Assembly: GCA_015345905.1 (NCBI GenBank)
Contig: JADDTR010000018.1
Location: 434,361 to 498,360, forward strand
Length of the DNA: 64,000 bases
Direction of reading: 5' to 3'
From: Aotearoamyces nothofagi
Taxonomy: Eukaryota > Ascomycota > Leotiomycetes > Leotiales > Tympanidaceae
A program made the translations under genes and the position numbers. Below, in pieces: positions 10,598-21,129 of the stretch; positions within the stretch are counted from its first letter, which is position 1, and the number at the start of each line of letters is the position of its first letter. The notes under the pieces are model-generated. The model was given only the letters and a program-made list of their open reading frames with translations. It was not told the DNA's origin and did no database searches.

Positions 10598-12296
10598 ATG
10601 GCAACTCATCCACCAAATATGTTGCTTGAATCGGAGGAGAAACATTGCCCTGTCCAGAAATATCACGTCGACCATATATCTGCGACGCATCCTGACGTAG
10701 ATAAAGGCATACTTGGATATCATTTACAGAAGAAGCGTCATGATCCTAATTGGGATGGAACAGGCATCAATTTCTCTCACGTTAATGAATCAAAGACTTT
10801 AAGGAAGATGGACCTCCGCTTGATCCCCGTTCTAGCAATCCTATATCTATTGAGCTTTCTAGATCGAGGAAATATTGGAAACGCGAAAATCCAAGGATTG
10901 ACAGAGGATCTCAGACTGACTGGCGAGCAGTATAATATCTGTCTGACAGTATTCTTCCTGACTTATGCCGCTTTTGAGATACCTTCCAATCTTCTCTTGA
11001 AGAAATTCAGACCTTCTGTCTGGCTTCCAACAATCATGGTGGCTTGGGGTGCTTGTACGGTATGCCTAGGAGTTGTTCGTAATTACCATGGTCTTCTCGC
11101 TGTGAGATTATTCTTGGGCGTTGCTGAAGCTGGATTATATCCAGGAGTAGCATATTACCTCACCATGTGGTGTAAGTTCCATTTCTCGTCCCCAATGCGT
11201 ATTCTAACATGGCACAGATTGTACAGACGAAATGGCACTCCGCCAAGGTCTCTTCTTCAGCGCCGCATCCATGGCCGGTGCATTCTCCGGCCTTCTAGCA
11301 TATGCGATTGTCAAGATGGATGGCGTAGGCGGATACGAAGGGTGGCGATGGATTTTTATTCTCGAGGGTCTACTCACAGTCGCAGTTGCGCTAATCGCAT
11401 TCTTCGTCCTCTTTGATTTCCCAGACACGGCTACATTTTTGACTGAGGAAGAGAGAGCCTGGGCTGTGCATCGACTCAAGTATCAAGGCTCGAAAAGATC
11501 CGGAAGAATGGTTGCAGAGAGTGATCATTTTGAGTGGAAATTCGTCATCCAGGCTCTTACGGATTGGCAATTATATCTCTGCTTGCTTATGTATTGGGGT
11601 ATTGTCTGCCCTCTCTACGGAATAGCGCTCTTCTTACCGACTATCATCAACCAGCTTGGGTATGTGAATATCAACTTCAAGTTTTGTGACATGGTCGTTG
11701 TGACTAACTTAAATAGGTATACTGCCGAAACAGCCCAACTTCTCACAATTCCCATCTATGTCACCGCGGCGATCGCCTGCATCACCACCTGCTACTTCTC
11801 CGACCGCGCTGTCAAAGCCGGCAAATCTCGCTCTCCATACATCTTCTTTCCTATGCTCGCCATCCTCATCGGCTTCATCATCGCTCTGGCAGGATCTGCC
11901 CATGGCCACGTTCCCGGCCTCGTCTATGCGGGCGTCTTCATAGTGACCTGCGGTATCTACCCTGCCTTCCCGGGAAACATCACATGGATCTCCAACAACC
12001 TCGCCGGCTCCTACAAACGAGCTACAGGTATGGCATTCCAGATCGGCATTGGAAACCTGGGAGGTGCTTTTGCATCCAACTTTTATAGGAAGCAGGATAG
12101 TCCAAAATTTCTTTTGGGACATGGGTTAGAAATTGGCTTTGCGGCGCTGGGATTGATTGCGGTGGTGTTGTTACGCTGTAATTATACAAGGATTAATAAG
12201 GAGAGGGATCGCAATTTGGATGATGGGGTGCACTATACAGATGAGCAGATGGGGGATATGGGAGATCGGGCGCCGACGTTTAGGTATGTGCTTTAG
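10598..12296 (+). CDS. MFS permease, anion:cation symporter (Dal5-like)
   Basis: This is a plasma-membrane major-facilitator permease of the allantoate/nicotinate/vitamin (ACS) type. Exons 10598-11171, 11218-11659 and 11717-12296 give 531 aa. Both introns (46 and 57 bp) have GTAAGT/GTATGT donors and CTAAC branch sites. Motifs: LRKMDLRLIPVLAILYLLSFLDRGNIGNAKI, whose DRGNIGNAKI core is the ACS signature; EIPSNLLLKKFRPSVWLP in TM2-3; RLFLGVAEAGLYPGVAYYLTMWY in TM4-5; and the GYEGWRWIFILEGLLTV segment at TM6. A long cytosolic loop separates the halves, and the hydrophilic C terminus ends in RAPTFRYVL. The substrate cannot be read from sequence; organic anions, allantoate, nicotinate or vitamins are the known range. 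The second intron has no stop and is a multiple of three. Confidence 0.9.
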
Positions 12297-13271
12297 ACTA
12301 CGAGTTTATGCTCTTCAGTCAAGTAGCTTGGATACTACAGTATGTGAGGAGGAGTGTATTTTGTTTATCAGAATACTGGATGATAGATGTGCGATGATTC
12401 AAGAACTGCACTTTTTCAGATCATCTCAAGCCAATATCCAGACTAGTCTGTCAACGCCAATTTCTCGTGTCAGCATACATGCAGAGATAAATAAATGACT
12501 CCAAGAATTTTTTTAAACCAAACAGTACAAAGATACCATGATCTAGACTATCAGTGAATATATCCATTTTCTGCATAACGCATTCCGCAATTGCTTCGAG
12601 AGATAACAGCCCAAGAGATAGATAGAAATCACAGAAGGATTAGTAAAAGTTGAAACTAAACCTCCTCAAGTGTCAATAAAATTCCTGACGGTTATTGGTG
12701 ACCTAGTGAGAAGCTTTTTTCAAACACTGTCTAACTAGCTATGCCTTGTACTATTTTGATTTATTCTTATCTATCCTCCTTCATTGCATGTTGCGGCACA
12801 TCATTCAAAGCCAATGCTTTGTTAATCATTCCGAAGCTGCAGTAGTCGAGGTTGACATTGATGGCAGAGTATTCCTTTGTCTTCTTTTGGGCTAGGTATT
12901 GTGTTCTCGGCAGCCACAATACCATCATGAGGATTGTCGATTTCTCAATAGTGAATAGAATTCCACAATTGCAGTTTGCCTTTGTTGTCTCGCGAACTCC
13001 TGGTAATTGTAATCGGGGTAAAACACCGCCCTAAGAATTGAGAATTACTCAATGGAGCTTCATAATGGTTAGTTTTCTTTATTGTTGCTCTGCGAGGGTC
13101 TGATGGGAAGTTCTATAAAGATCTTTGTTCGTTCTTCATACTTGATACCTTTCGATTAAGTAACTTGGATGATAGAAGCTCTCTGAATTATCTCCTCTTA
13201 CTTTTAATATCCCTTCTCTGATTTACTTTTCCTTGGACGAGTATAAATCTCCTTTTCCATACAACTCCATC
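12297..13271. other. Intergenic region, no gene seen
   Basis: 3' flank of the permease and 5' flank of the kinase gene, AT-rich and without a recognisable gene, tRNA or repeat. The short open frame at 12852-13034 has no domain. Confidence 0.5.
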
Positions 13272-14768
13272 ATGTCTCAAGTATGGGAGGTGACAGAGGG
13301 ATATCGGAAAGCAACGACGTTGTCTGCTTCCATCAAAGCTATCAGCAAAAACCCATCCCCATCAAGTATGAAACCCCCTTCCAAACCTCTTCAGAAAATG
13401 AGTTGCTTCAGGGAAGAGGACTACCCAACAGCATCTCCCCACTCCACCTACATTTCTAAACTCCAATAACTAACATTCACAAGTCCGCCTCCCTAGAATT
13501 CTCAAACGCCGCGGAGCCGGCAGCGAATACAATCTAGACTTCCTAAACAATCACGCCCATCCCCCAAACCGCCTTGCCGCCTTTCAAGTTCCCAACGGCC
13601 GTCTCCTCGAATACGCGCTCAACAGAGGCTACATAATCGAAGGCTGCATTGGCTGGGGTGGCGATGCCGGTGTCTGGCTCGCGCACGCCCTCGATCCCGC
13701 TCCTCTCCCAGCAACCATGCGCCGCCATGTCGTCCTCAAGATCCAATCAAACCCACGGCCCAAGTACGAGATTCGCATGAACAAAGAGATCAGCAGACAC
13801 GCGAGTGTCGGCGCGCCCGCTCTTTCAATAGCCGGGTCGACAAATGTCGGGCCCTTCATCGACGAGTTCAGCTTCAAGTACAAGCGCCGGCGATTCCACG
13901 TGTTTGTATGCGAACCGGCTTCGATGTCGTTGCGGGGCTTGATGTATGCTCCGTCGATGCACGGCAGTGTCAGCACGTCGTTTATAAAGTTCGCGGTGCG
14001 CAATGTACTCAAGGCGGTGGAGTTTTTGCATGAGACCGTTGGTATTGTGCATAATGATATCAAGGACGATAATGTAGTAGTTGCGTTCGCAAATTTAAAT
14101 GCGGCAAAACATTATGCTAAACGTTTTGACTGCTTGGCTGGGCCACAGTCAATACCCATTGTCAAGCTGATTGATTATGGCTTGTCTTTCAGGCAAAACA
14201 TGAGAGAAGGGCTGAAGCCCGTGGCGGCCGCGAGGTCGCCCGAAGCTGTCTTTGGGTTGCCGATCACAAGTGCCAAAGGTATGTCTATCTTCCATCTCCC
14301 CAACTTCCCTTAGTGTTGTTTAGATCTGAATAGCTAATGTTTGTGTTAGATATATGGGATATAGGCATTATGGTCTGGTCGATGTTCTCCAACCACCGAT
14401 GGATCATGCAGCCAGGAGCTACCATTCCAGATAGCATGTATAAGACTGCCTACATGGCAGACGTGTATATGTTGATCGGTGCTCCAAGTGCTAGTTATGC
14501 CACGGATGTTGCTGCAAACGGTAGATGGGCAGATTTTTCAGCCTGTTTCACCAATGCCCTTCAGCCAACGCCGCTGCTCTCGGCACTTCAGGGAGTTCAG
14601 CACCCTGTGCCTTTTACTTTGGCGCAGGGCGCCGTTGATCCTCTCATGTCGGTCGTTCAAAGGGCTCCATTTGTGGCGTTTATGCAGAAGATGCTCTGTT
14701 GGGATGCGGCTGCGAGATCGACTGCTACAGTCTTGTTGGCGGATCCGTGGTTGAATTCTCCAAATTAA
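13272..14768 (+). CDS. SRPK-like protein kinase
   Basis: Exons 13272-13365, 13484-14278 and 14350-14768 encode 435 aa; I worked out the joins from donors GTATGA and GTATGT, the CTAAC before the first acceptor, and phase. The protein is a kinase of the divergent fungal SRPK-like type. Visible parts: a glycine loop IGWGGDAGVWLA (after about residue 75), VVLKI with the ATP lysine, VEFLHETVGIVHNDIKDDNVV (catalytic loop, Asp kept but HRD has become HND), LIDYGLS (DYG for DFG), RSPEAVFGLP (APE-like) and DIWDIGIMVWSMF (subdomain IX). Catalytic Lys, both Asp and the loop Asn are present, so activity is plausible. Substrate and pathway are unknown; many fungi carry lineage-specific expansions of this family. 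Confidence 0.82.
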
Positions 14769-15463
14769 GGGAGTGTGAATAGGGGCGCTGATAGGGGGTG
14801 GTTTTACTAGGAGTTCTTTTTGTACGGAGGCGGCGTATAGATGTGATGGGATACCTCGAGCGAGAGGATTTGGTTGAAAAGCAATCTGTTGAAAATGATT
14901 TATAGGAAGAATTATTCCTCTTTCATAGCTCGTTTAGAAGGTGCTGTATGTAGTTATGCGAAGGTTGAGTTCCAACCGACCATCAATATGAGGATCTGGT
15001 TCATTTACAGAACAGTAACTTCATCGAGCTCAATCAATAAACTTGCTGACGAAATATTTCAATTTCGGGATAGCTGTAGGTGTTTTATTAGTTGAGATGT
15101 ATACTTGGTTGGGGTCAAACCTTTGACTTGGATGACCTGATTACCTGATAAGTGAGAAATAAAATAGCTTTCCAATACGTTACCAGTCGAGTTGTGAGAA
15201 ACAGATAATCTATCTTATGATGATCTATAAATCAGCGTCATTTGGAAACGAAGATGCCAGCTTTGTAATCCTTTGGGGCCAGTAATTATTGCCTCCTGCA
15301 GTTGCGGACGTCTGAGCTCGTCTGGGCATTGTTCAGAATCATCTCCGAGCCGAGATCCGAAGTTGCACACCAGTTTTCCTAGGCGCCTACCACGCAACAA
15401 CTACTTCGACAACCTTCTCCATCACCGTCTCGACCAGTACGCAAACTGCATCAGGAATTTGAC
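14769..15463. other. Intergenic region, no gene seen
   Basis: 3' flank of the kinase gene and upstream sequence of the DUF2470 gene. No domain, RNA gene or repeat is recognised. Confidence 0.5.
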
Positions 15464-16141
15464 ATGTCCGATCAAGCCTCCAAAGATGCTGTCGCAAAGA
15501 CTCGCATTATCAACCACATGAATGCCGACCACCAGCGCGAACTCTCCCATTACCTGCAACATTGGGCGAAGCTCTCACCCCGCGCCGCGTACAAGCCTCA
15601 TCTCCGCGACATCACATTCGAGACCTTGAGGATACAGTCTAGCGACGGCACATATCACACAATCCCAATCAGTCCTCCGCTTTCGTCTTGGGCGGATGCG
15701 CGGATACGAACTGTGAATATGGATCGAGAAGCTCGAGCCGCTCTTGGAATCAGCGATGTGGTCGTTACACAGTATATACCACCAACGCCTATTCATGTCG
15801 TCGTTATAGGCCTAATCACCTACTATGTCATCTCTCTGGCATTTACACCATATATTGTACCAGGCTCGTTCTTCTACGATAAGGTGTTACAGTTCTTTCC
15901 GGGTGGACCAGAGACGTATTTGTGGATACAGAAATTGATTGCTTTACCTGTGCTTGGTATCCATATCGTCGAAGCTGCCTGGATGGACTTCACAAAGACA
16001 CGAAAGCATGGGATTGAGCGATGGAGTGGATTGTGGTGGAAATGGATTGGAAGTACTTCGTTGGAGGGATATGGTGCCATTAAAAGATTCAATGCATTGG
16101 TGGTGCAGAGGGCAAAAGAGCTAGAAAAAGATAAGCATTGA
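15464..16141 (+). CDS. DUF2470/DUF4499 membrane protein
   Basis: This 225-aa single-exon protein has two parts. Residues about 10-95 form a DUF2470 domain, recognisable from ARIINHMNADHQRELSHYL-like sequence (here TRIINHMNADHQRELSHYL). DUF2470 is shared with the C-terminal part of haem-utilisation HugZ-type proteins. Residues about 105-215 match the fungal DUF4499 region, with hydrophobic segments HVVVIGLITYYVISLAF and LIALPVLGIHIVEAAWM and a WKWIGSTSLEGYGAIKRF stretch. At least two membrane spans are likely. Proteins with this pairing are widespread in Pezizomycotina but have no assigned role that I know of; a link to haem is only inferred from DUF2470. Confidence 0.82.
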   Translation: MSDQASKDAVAKTRIINHMNADHQRELSHYLQHWAKLSPRAAYKPHLRDITFETLRIQSSDGTYHTIPISPPLSSWADARIRTVNMDREARAALGISDVVVTQYIPPTPIHVVVIGLITYYVISLAFTPYIVPGSFFYDKVLQFFPGGPETYLWIQKLIALPVLGIHIVEAAWMDFTKTRKHGIERWSGLWWKWIGSTSLEGYGAIKRFNALVVQRAKELEKDKH

Positions 16142-16462
16142 AGTACTATGGACATAACACTTTTCTAAGTCGGTTACGATGAGCTATACGACTATTTTTA
16201 CAGAAACGATCTATTTGAGTATTAAAAGTTCTAAAAGACGCTGAGTCAACAATCCAACATAACAGTGGTATATCCAACTTAATCCGATCAAGGATTTCCA
16301 GAAGCGACAGTTCTTATCCACTAATCCTAGACCCAACCTTAAGCAAAAATGCACAAACGCCATAGTTCAGCATGCGGGTATTCCTGGCTTATCACTTTGT
16401 GTGGGGTATAATAGTCGTACGTAGCCTCTCAAGGGAGCAGGCTCGTGAATATGATTCTAGCA
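16142..16462. other. Convergent 3' intergenic region
   Basis: Lies between two convergent stops. AT-rich, and no feature beyond presumed polyadenylation sequence is seen. Confidence 0.5.
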
Positions 16463-17029
16463 TCAAGGTGCAGCTTGTTGAGAAGCTGGAAAATCTCCAT
16501 CTTGATCGATAATAACACAGTCAGCAGAACTTCTTGTCGTCAACCTCCCGAATTTGTTGGGTTCACCTTCGCTGGGTCCTGGTGTTGGTGGCATGGCTCC
16601 TGGCATTGGAGGGGCTGTATATGAAGCCGTCTGTGGAGTGCTCTGCAATGGTACAGGTCTTTTAGCAGTTCCTGGTCTTGAGGAACTCTTTGGTGCTTCT
16701 TCTGGTCGTGTCTGGGTTTGAGCTCTGGAAGTGTCTCCCAATGGCATTCGCTGTTTAAGGCTGGAGGATCCATGGTTCGATAGGATACTATTATTCATAG
16801 ACTGCCTTTGCTTCAGGCGCTCTTCAGTCGCTTTCAGTCGCGCTTCTAGAGCTTCGAGCTCAGAAGTCTGTGATGAGAGGGCTTTCTTCCTAGGAAACGG
16901 TCAGCTTGGGATCTTTTAGTACAAAAGAGCGGTGAGGACTTACTTCTGGTCGACAGCAGCATCCAAGTCTGCCAGGCTATTGTCAATCTTGAACATGTCG
17001 TCCAAAGCTAACGAAAAGGACCTAGCCAT
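16463..17029 (-). CDS. Small coiled-coil protein, unknown
   Basis: Two exons (17029-16944 and 16889-16463; 54-bp intron with GTAAGT donor and TAG acceptor) encode 170 aa beginning MARSFSLALDDMFKIDNSLADLDAAVDQK. The first 75 residues are a strong coiled coil (SLADLDAAVDQKKKALSSQTSELEALEARLKATEERLKQRQ, read across the splice). The rest is Pro/Ser/Thr-rich and probably disordered, with PPMPGAMPPTPGPSEGEPNKFGRLTTRSS near the end. I do not recognise the family; the pattern of a coiled coil plus tail suggests a structural or adaptor subunit. The start is supported by the good N terminus and by an in-frame stop upstream. An upstream reading frame overlaps this start (see findings), so the true 5' end is uncertain. 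Confidence 0.65.
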
Positions 17030-17969
17030 GGTTCTGTGCGAGAGACATCAGCTCAAGTTCGTGCTCCTGCGGGGTTGTTACTGACGATTGCGGGCGACCA
17101 TTGGGCTTCCACTCTCTATCAAGCTCCTCGTCCGACATTTCTAGTATTTGTATATGGAAAATAGGTAGAGATGGGGTTCTTGTTGTGTTCGTAGGATGGT
17201 ACTGCACCAGGTAGGAGTTGTCGTAGGGTGCTCAGACAGGGACTATTTGTCTCGCAGATCCCAATAAGGGGGAGGATACTAGTGTCATGCGTGTGGAGGA
17301 GGCTGTTTCGTCCCAGCAACACAACGGGACAATAATATAAAGGAGATTCAAGGGATGATGTGGAATGCCAGAATGGCCAGTATGGGATTATGCGCACCAG
17401 GATAGCAATATCAGGGACTGGCCAAGGCTGAAAGCAGGGCGCATCAATGGAATCCGTAACCTTGCAGGCAACTCTGGTCGCGGCCATTTGTGCCTGAGGC
17501 CTAAACTGTAATAACAGATCTCCGAGAGCATTCCTGGGGACGGTGGATGGACCGTGAATATCTCCAGCTGGATTTATAGAAATCGTGATTTAGAGTAGTG
17601 AAAATTGTTCTGAGATGAATGTGAAGGTGCTCTTCGACGGCATTCGGGTGGCCAAGCTATCTGCTCAAGCCCCAACTCTATGACCCTCAGACATGAATTT
17701 TCTGACGATAGGTGACACTCGCGAACACATTTGCAACGAAATCAATTTCAAATCCATCCATCCGTCCTTATCGAACGAGACGCTTCGAGGGAGGCTCGGT
17801 GTTGCCTTGATTGAAACTTGACTAGTCGTTTGAGTCGCGTTTTCTTCGTGTGTAAGGCTTGCGACACTCGTACAGAGCTTCGCAGCGACAGGTCACAGTC
17901 GTGGCTCCTCTACACCACCTGTCAAGACGCGACAGTCTCCTCGAGAGCTGGCGGGGAGGCCTTCGTGGA
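17030..17969. promoter_or_regulatory. Divergent promoter region with overlapping uORF
   Basis: This 940-bp region must hold the promoters of the minus-strand coiled-coil gene and the plus-strand bromodomain gene. On the minus strand a 38-codon frame, ATG at 17138, begins MSDEELDREWKPNGR and ends at 17022, overlapping the downstream ATG at 17029 out of frame. On the plus strand the bromodomain frame is open from 17859, but the extra 37 residues do not look conserved. Confidence 0.5.
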
Positions 17970-20606
17970 ATGAATACTACAACAGCTTACACGCCACTCG
18001 AATCTTTGTTGTTATTCCAGTCTCTTTCCGCGTACGGTACTGATCCAAATGTCTTCGCCCGGATATCCGACTTGTTGAAGAGCAATGCGTTTGTTAGAGA
18101 TGGCGATAGCTTCGATCCTGGCAGGCTAAGTCCAGATGCTCTACGTGAGCTTTATCTGCAACTTTTGCGGGAAGAGCTGAGGAGTGAAGTGGCGTTGGTT
18201 GAAAGCAATGGCGAGCCAAGTCCGTCGAGGAAGCGCAAGATACAGAGCCCGCCTCTATCTGTCATCAAGGACGCGAAAGACGCGAACGAGTATAATGAGA
18301 AGTTACCGCAACTGGTGGATCGACTCTACGCACGATATAGAGAGCATATGATACGGTCAATTCGGGAGGATGAGAGACGATATCAGATTCTTGAGCGTGA
18401 CATTGTTGATATTGAACGCGGTGAATGGGACGAGAGGATCTTAAAGGACCAGGTCAAAAGTAGTAGGAATTCTAGTATTCCTGCAGAGGAATCAAGATCT
18501 ACAAAAGCAACAAGTGTACCACAAACTCCCGCCCCAACACAGAGTAATAAACAGGCAGATATCCGAAATTATACCCTTCCGCAGAACGAAGAGCAGACTG
18601 GGAAGCAGTCACCTTCACATCATTCAGAATCTAAGCCGGATGGAGCGGTAATCAACGAGGCTCTCAACCACCGGAATTCTAAACAACAGTCGCCCCAAGT
18701 ATCAGAGACCAAAGAAGCAGTGCCGCGCCCCCCTCATGCATCTCAAGGTCAACCTCCAATAAATATTCAGCGAACAGCAAGCAAAGATCGTTCTCATGGA
18801 CCTTCTCCTGTTCAACCTTCACAACAACGGCCCAATGAAAACTGGAAATGGGAGCAATATCAAGCAGGTCAGCCAGGTCAACATCCCCAGCAATATCCGA
18901 ACTCGAATTATCCCCCGCAATTTTCAACCCCGCAATATCCACCATATCCACCACCACCTCGCGGGTCTTTTTCCGGTCCTCATGGTCTACCACAGCCTCA
19001 TCTGCCATCATCTCCTTTAAATGCAACGCATCAACATTCTGTAATTCTACCTCCACCAAGTGCCGGAGGTGCCTCAGGGTCACCATCGCGCACACTAGAT
19101 GCTTTAGCTGATCTTGCTGAACAACAGTATCGAGGTCCCCCTGTGTCTCCTTCATTGCAGCATGGAACACAGCCTCCTAGTTATGCTCCTCCATACCCTT
19201 CGTATCCACCACAATTCAGACCCGACGGAAGATCTCCATCTAGCGGTGTACCACCTCAATGGAATCCTCCATATATGCCACAGTATCCTCCACCGCAAAG
19301 CTATGGCTATCCACCTCAGCCTCCTGGACAGCGCCCATTTTCAGCAAGACCCGATATTATTGCGCCAGAGCAACGGCAGTATAATTCACCATACAACCCA
19401 AGTCAAGGCCCAAGGACAGCAATATTAACCCCTATCCCTCTTCCATCAAGCGGCATGCTTCCACACACACCTGCTTCGAGAGGGCGGCCTCGCTATAGTA
19501 CTGGAAGAGCGACTCAATGGACGCCAGTCCCAACATCGGCAACTCCGAAGGCCCCTAAATCTCCAACTCGACCTGAGATGGAGCCAATTAGTCCCATTCT
19601 TGCGCCAGCTAAATTCCCAGGCACTGCTAAGTCTAGCAAAAAGAAAGAGAAATCATCTTCAAGCAAAACTCAAGGGAAGTTAAATCGCGGAAACCGACGA
19701 ACCAGAGCTGGTAGCACTGCCTCGTCAATCATTGCAGGTTCTTACAGAAGCCAGTCAGTCATGTCCCATGCTGATGAGCTGTCACTTGATAACGAAGGCA
19801 TGAGTCGGAAAGTTAAGCAAGAATCATCAACTCCAAGACCTATTGAAGAGACTGGAGATACAACAGCAGATGAAGAAATCGGTCATCGACGACATGCTTT
19901 AAGAGACATGGTTTCATCACCTCGCCGAGTTCAGAAACGAAAACGTCAAGAGAGTCCTGAGCGAGAACCTGCTGAACCACCATCCCATGTCCTTTGGACT
20001 CGCAATTTCCCGAAAATTTCGGCTTCTGCCATTGAACGTATCAGTGGTCATCGCTACGCGAATATATTTGCCGTGCCAATCAAAGAAAGGGATGCGCCCG
20101 GTTACAAAGATGTGATCTTAAGACCTCAGGACCTTAAGTCCATCCGTACATCCATCATTCAGGGGAGCAAGAATGCTTCTATTGTTGCTGCAACTCTTGA
20201 TGATCAAGGACAGGCTAGCATGATGTTACCGATGTCCGAGGATTTGATCCCACCGAAAGCAATAATCAACAATTCACAACTAGAAAGAGAGTTGATGCGA
20301 ATATTCGCAAATGCGATTATGTTCAACCCAGATCCAGACCGTGGCCTTGGGCGTGCATTTGAAGTTGTGAAGAGTGTTGAAGAGGTTCTTCATGCCGGCG
20401 GCGAAAACTATGAGGTCGATGAGAACCGCGTTGTAAAGGACACCAAGACGATGTGCACAGATGTCGAAAAGATAGTTGGGGAGATGAGAAATGCAGAAAG
20501 GAGAAGCGAAGAGAGTGCTGATCTAGTAGAGGAAGACGAGCTAGACGAACTAGCTGGCGACGGCGATCATGGAGGGGGTATAGCCAAGAGGCGGAGGAGA
20601 GCGTGA
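17970..20606 (+). CDS. BRD8/Bdc1-like bromodomain protein
   Basis: An 878-aa nuclear protein, read from the ATG that begins MNTTTAYTPLESLLLFQSL (an upstream in-frame ATG at 17859 adds 37 unlikely residues). Residues about 1-190 form the conserved N-terminal region, with FARISDLLKSNAFVRDGDSFDPGRLSPDALRELYLQLL and a helical MIRSIREDERRYQILERDI segment. The middle (about 200-620) is disordered and very rich in Pro, Gln, Ser and Tyr. A basic segment, KKKEKSSSSKTQGKLNRGNRR, may be a nuclear signal. The C-terminal bromodomain-like part (about 660-820) has HRYANIFAVPIKERDAPGYKDVILRPQDLKSIR and then FANAIMFNPDPDRGLGRAFEVVKSVEEVL, which are the P-x-x-Y and N-P turns. BRD8/Bdc1 proteins are subunits of the NuA4 histone acetyltransferase; that role is inferred. 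Confidence 0.8.
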   Translation: MNTTTAYTPLESLLLFQSLSAYGTDPNVFARISDLLKSNAFVRDGDSFDPGRLSPDALRELYLQLLREELRSEVALVESNGEPSPSRKRKIQSPPLSVIKDAKDANEYNEKLPQLVDRLYARYREHMIRSIREDERRYQILERDIVDIERGEWDERILKDQVKSSRNSSIPAEESRSTKATSVPQTPAPTQSNKQADIRNYTLPQNEEQTGKQSPSHHSESKPDGAVINEALNHRNSKQQSPQVSETKEAVPRPPHASQGQPPINIQRTASKDRSHGPSPVQPSQQRPNENWKWEQYQAGQPGQHPQQYPNSNYPPQFSTPQYPPYPPPPRGSFSGPHGLPQPHLPSSPLNATHQHSVILPPPSAGGASGSPSRTLDALADLAEQQYRGPPVSPSLQHGTQPPSYAPPYPSYPPQFRPDGRSPSSGVPPQWNPPYMPQYPPPQSYGYPPQPPGQRPFSARPDIIAPEQRQYNSPYNPSQGPRTAILTPIPLPSSGMLPHTPASRGRPRYSTGRATQWTPVPTSATPKAPKSPTRPEMEPISPILAPAKFPGTAKSSKKKEKSSSSKTQGKLNRGNRRTRAGSTASSIIAGSYRSQSVMSHADELSLDNEGMSRKVKQESSTPRPIEETGDTTADEEIGHRRHALRDMVSSPRRVQKRKRQESPEREPAEPPSHVLWTRNFPKISASAIERISGHRYANIFAVPIKERDAPGYKDVILRPQDLKSIRTSIIQGSKNASIVAATLDDQGQASMMLPMSEDLIPPKAIINNSQLERELMRIFANAIMFNPDPDRGLGRAFEVVKSVEEVLHAGGENYEVDENRVVKDTKTMCTDVEKIVGEMRNAERRSEESADLVEEDELDELAGDGDHGGGIAKRRRRA

Positions 20607-21129
20607 ATTTCTTGCCGTGCATATTATTGATGTAATAAATTGATTGATGATGATGATTGTCAAGAGTATAGATAATGCGATAATTGAGCTACTCCAAGCA
20701 TGTTCTGGAGAAGATACTTGAACTTACCTTTTTCCCCAAATATGGTACTCGGTGCTGGCCTTTTATGAAATTGGCATACTGCCTAGAAGCTGAAGCGGGC
20801 GAATTGGCAGGCTTAATACTTTGTAGGCCGACCCTTATCGTCAATTACTTTGTAAATACAGTCAGTCTAGTAGAATACAAAGACTTTTTGGAAATAGACT
20901 ACTCTTTGTATAGAAATACAGCAGCAGCTAGCCCTAGAAGTTCGGTACTGGGTGCTGGATAAAAAAGCAGCTATAACAAAGATACTGCAAGCGTCTTTGA
21001 AGCCGGAGTTCAATATGCTAGGGTCTTACTAACATTTGTTGCCACTACATGATCCTATTAGCTCTCTACTACAGACGAGGATAATGCAATACATTAAAAT
21101 ATAGTACAGTACGATCAATTGTTCTATAC
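20607..21129. other. Convergent 3' intergenic region
   Basis: No gene is seen. Short inverted words such as TACAAAG and CTTTGTA face each other near 20875-20910. One frame on the plus strand gives a protein-like stretch near 20970-21030, but it is too short to assign. Confidence 0.45.

Noticed and set aside
13366-13483. Kinase gene as a pseudogene because the first exon is in another frame with stops between
   Set aside because: A 118-bp intron with GTATGA donor and CTAAC before AAG joins the two frames in phase.
17859-17969. Longer N terminus for the bromodomain protein
   Set aside because: The added 37 residues are unlike the family; the Met before NTTTAYTPLESLLLFQSL gives the expected start.
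18679-19170. 163-codon minus-strand frame inside the bromodomain gene
   Set aside because: Antisense shadow of the Pro/Gln/Ser-rich region; low-complexity His/Asp/Val composition and no start context or domain.
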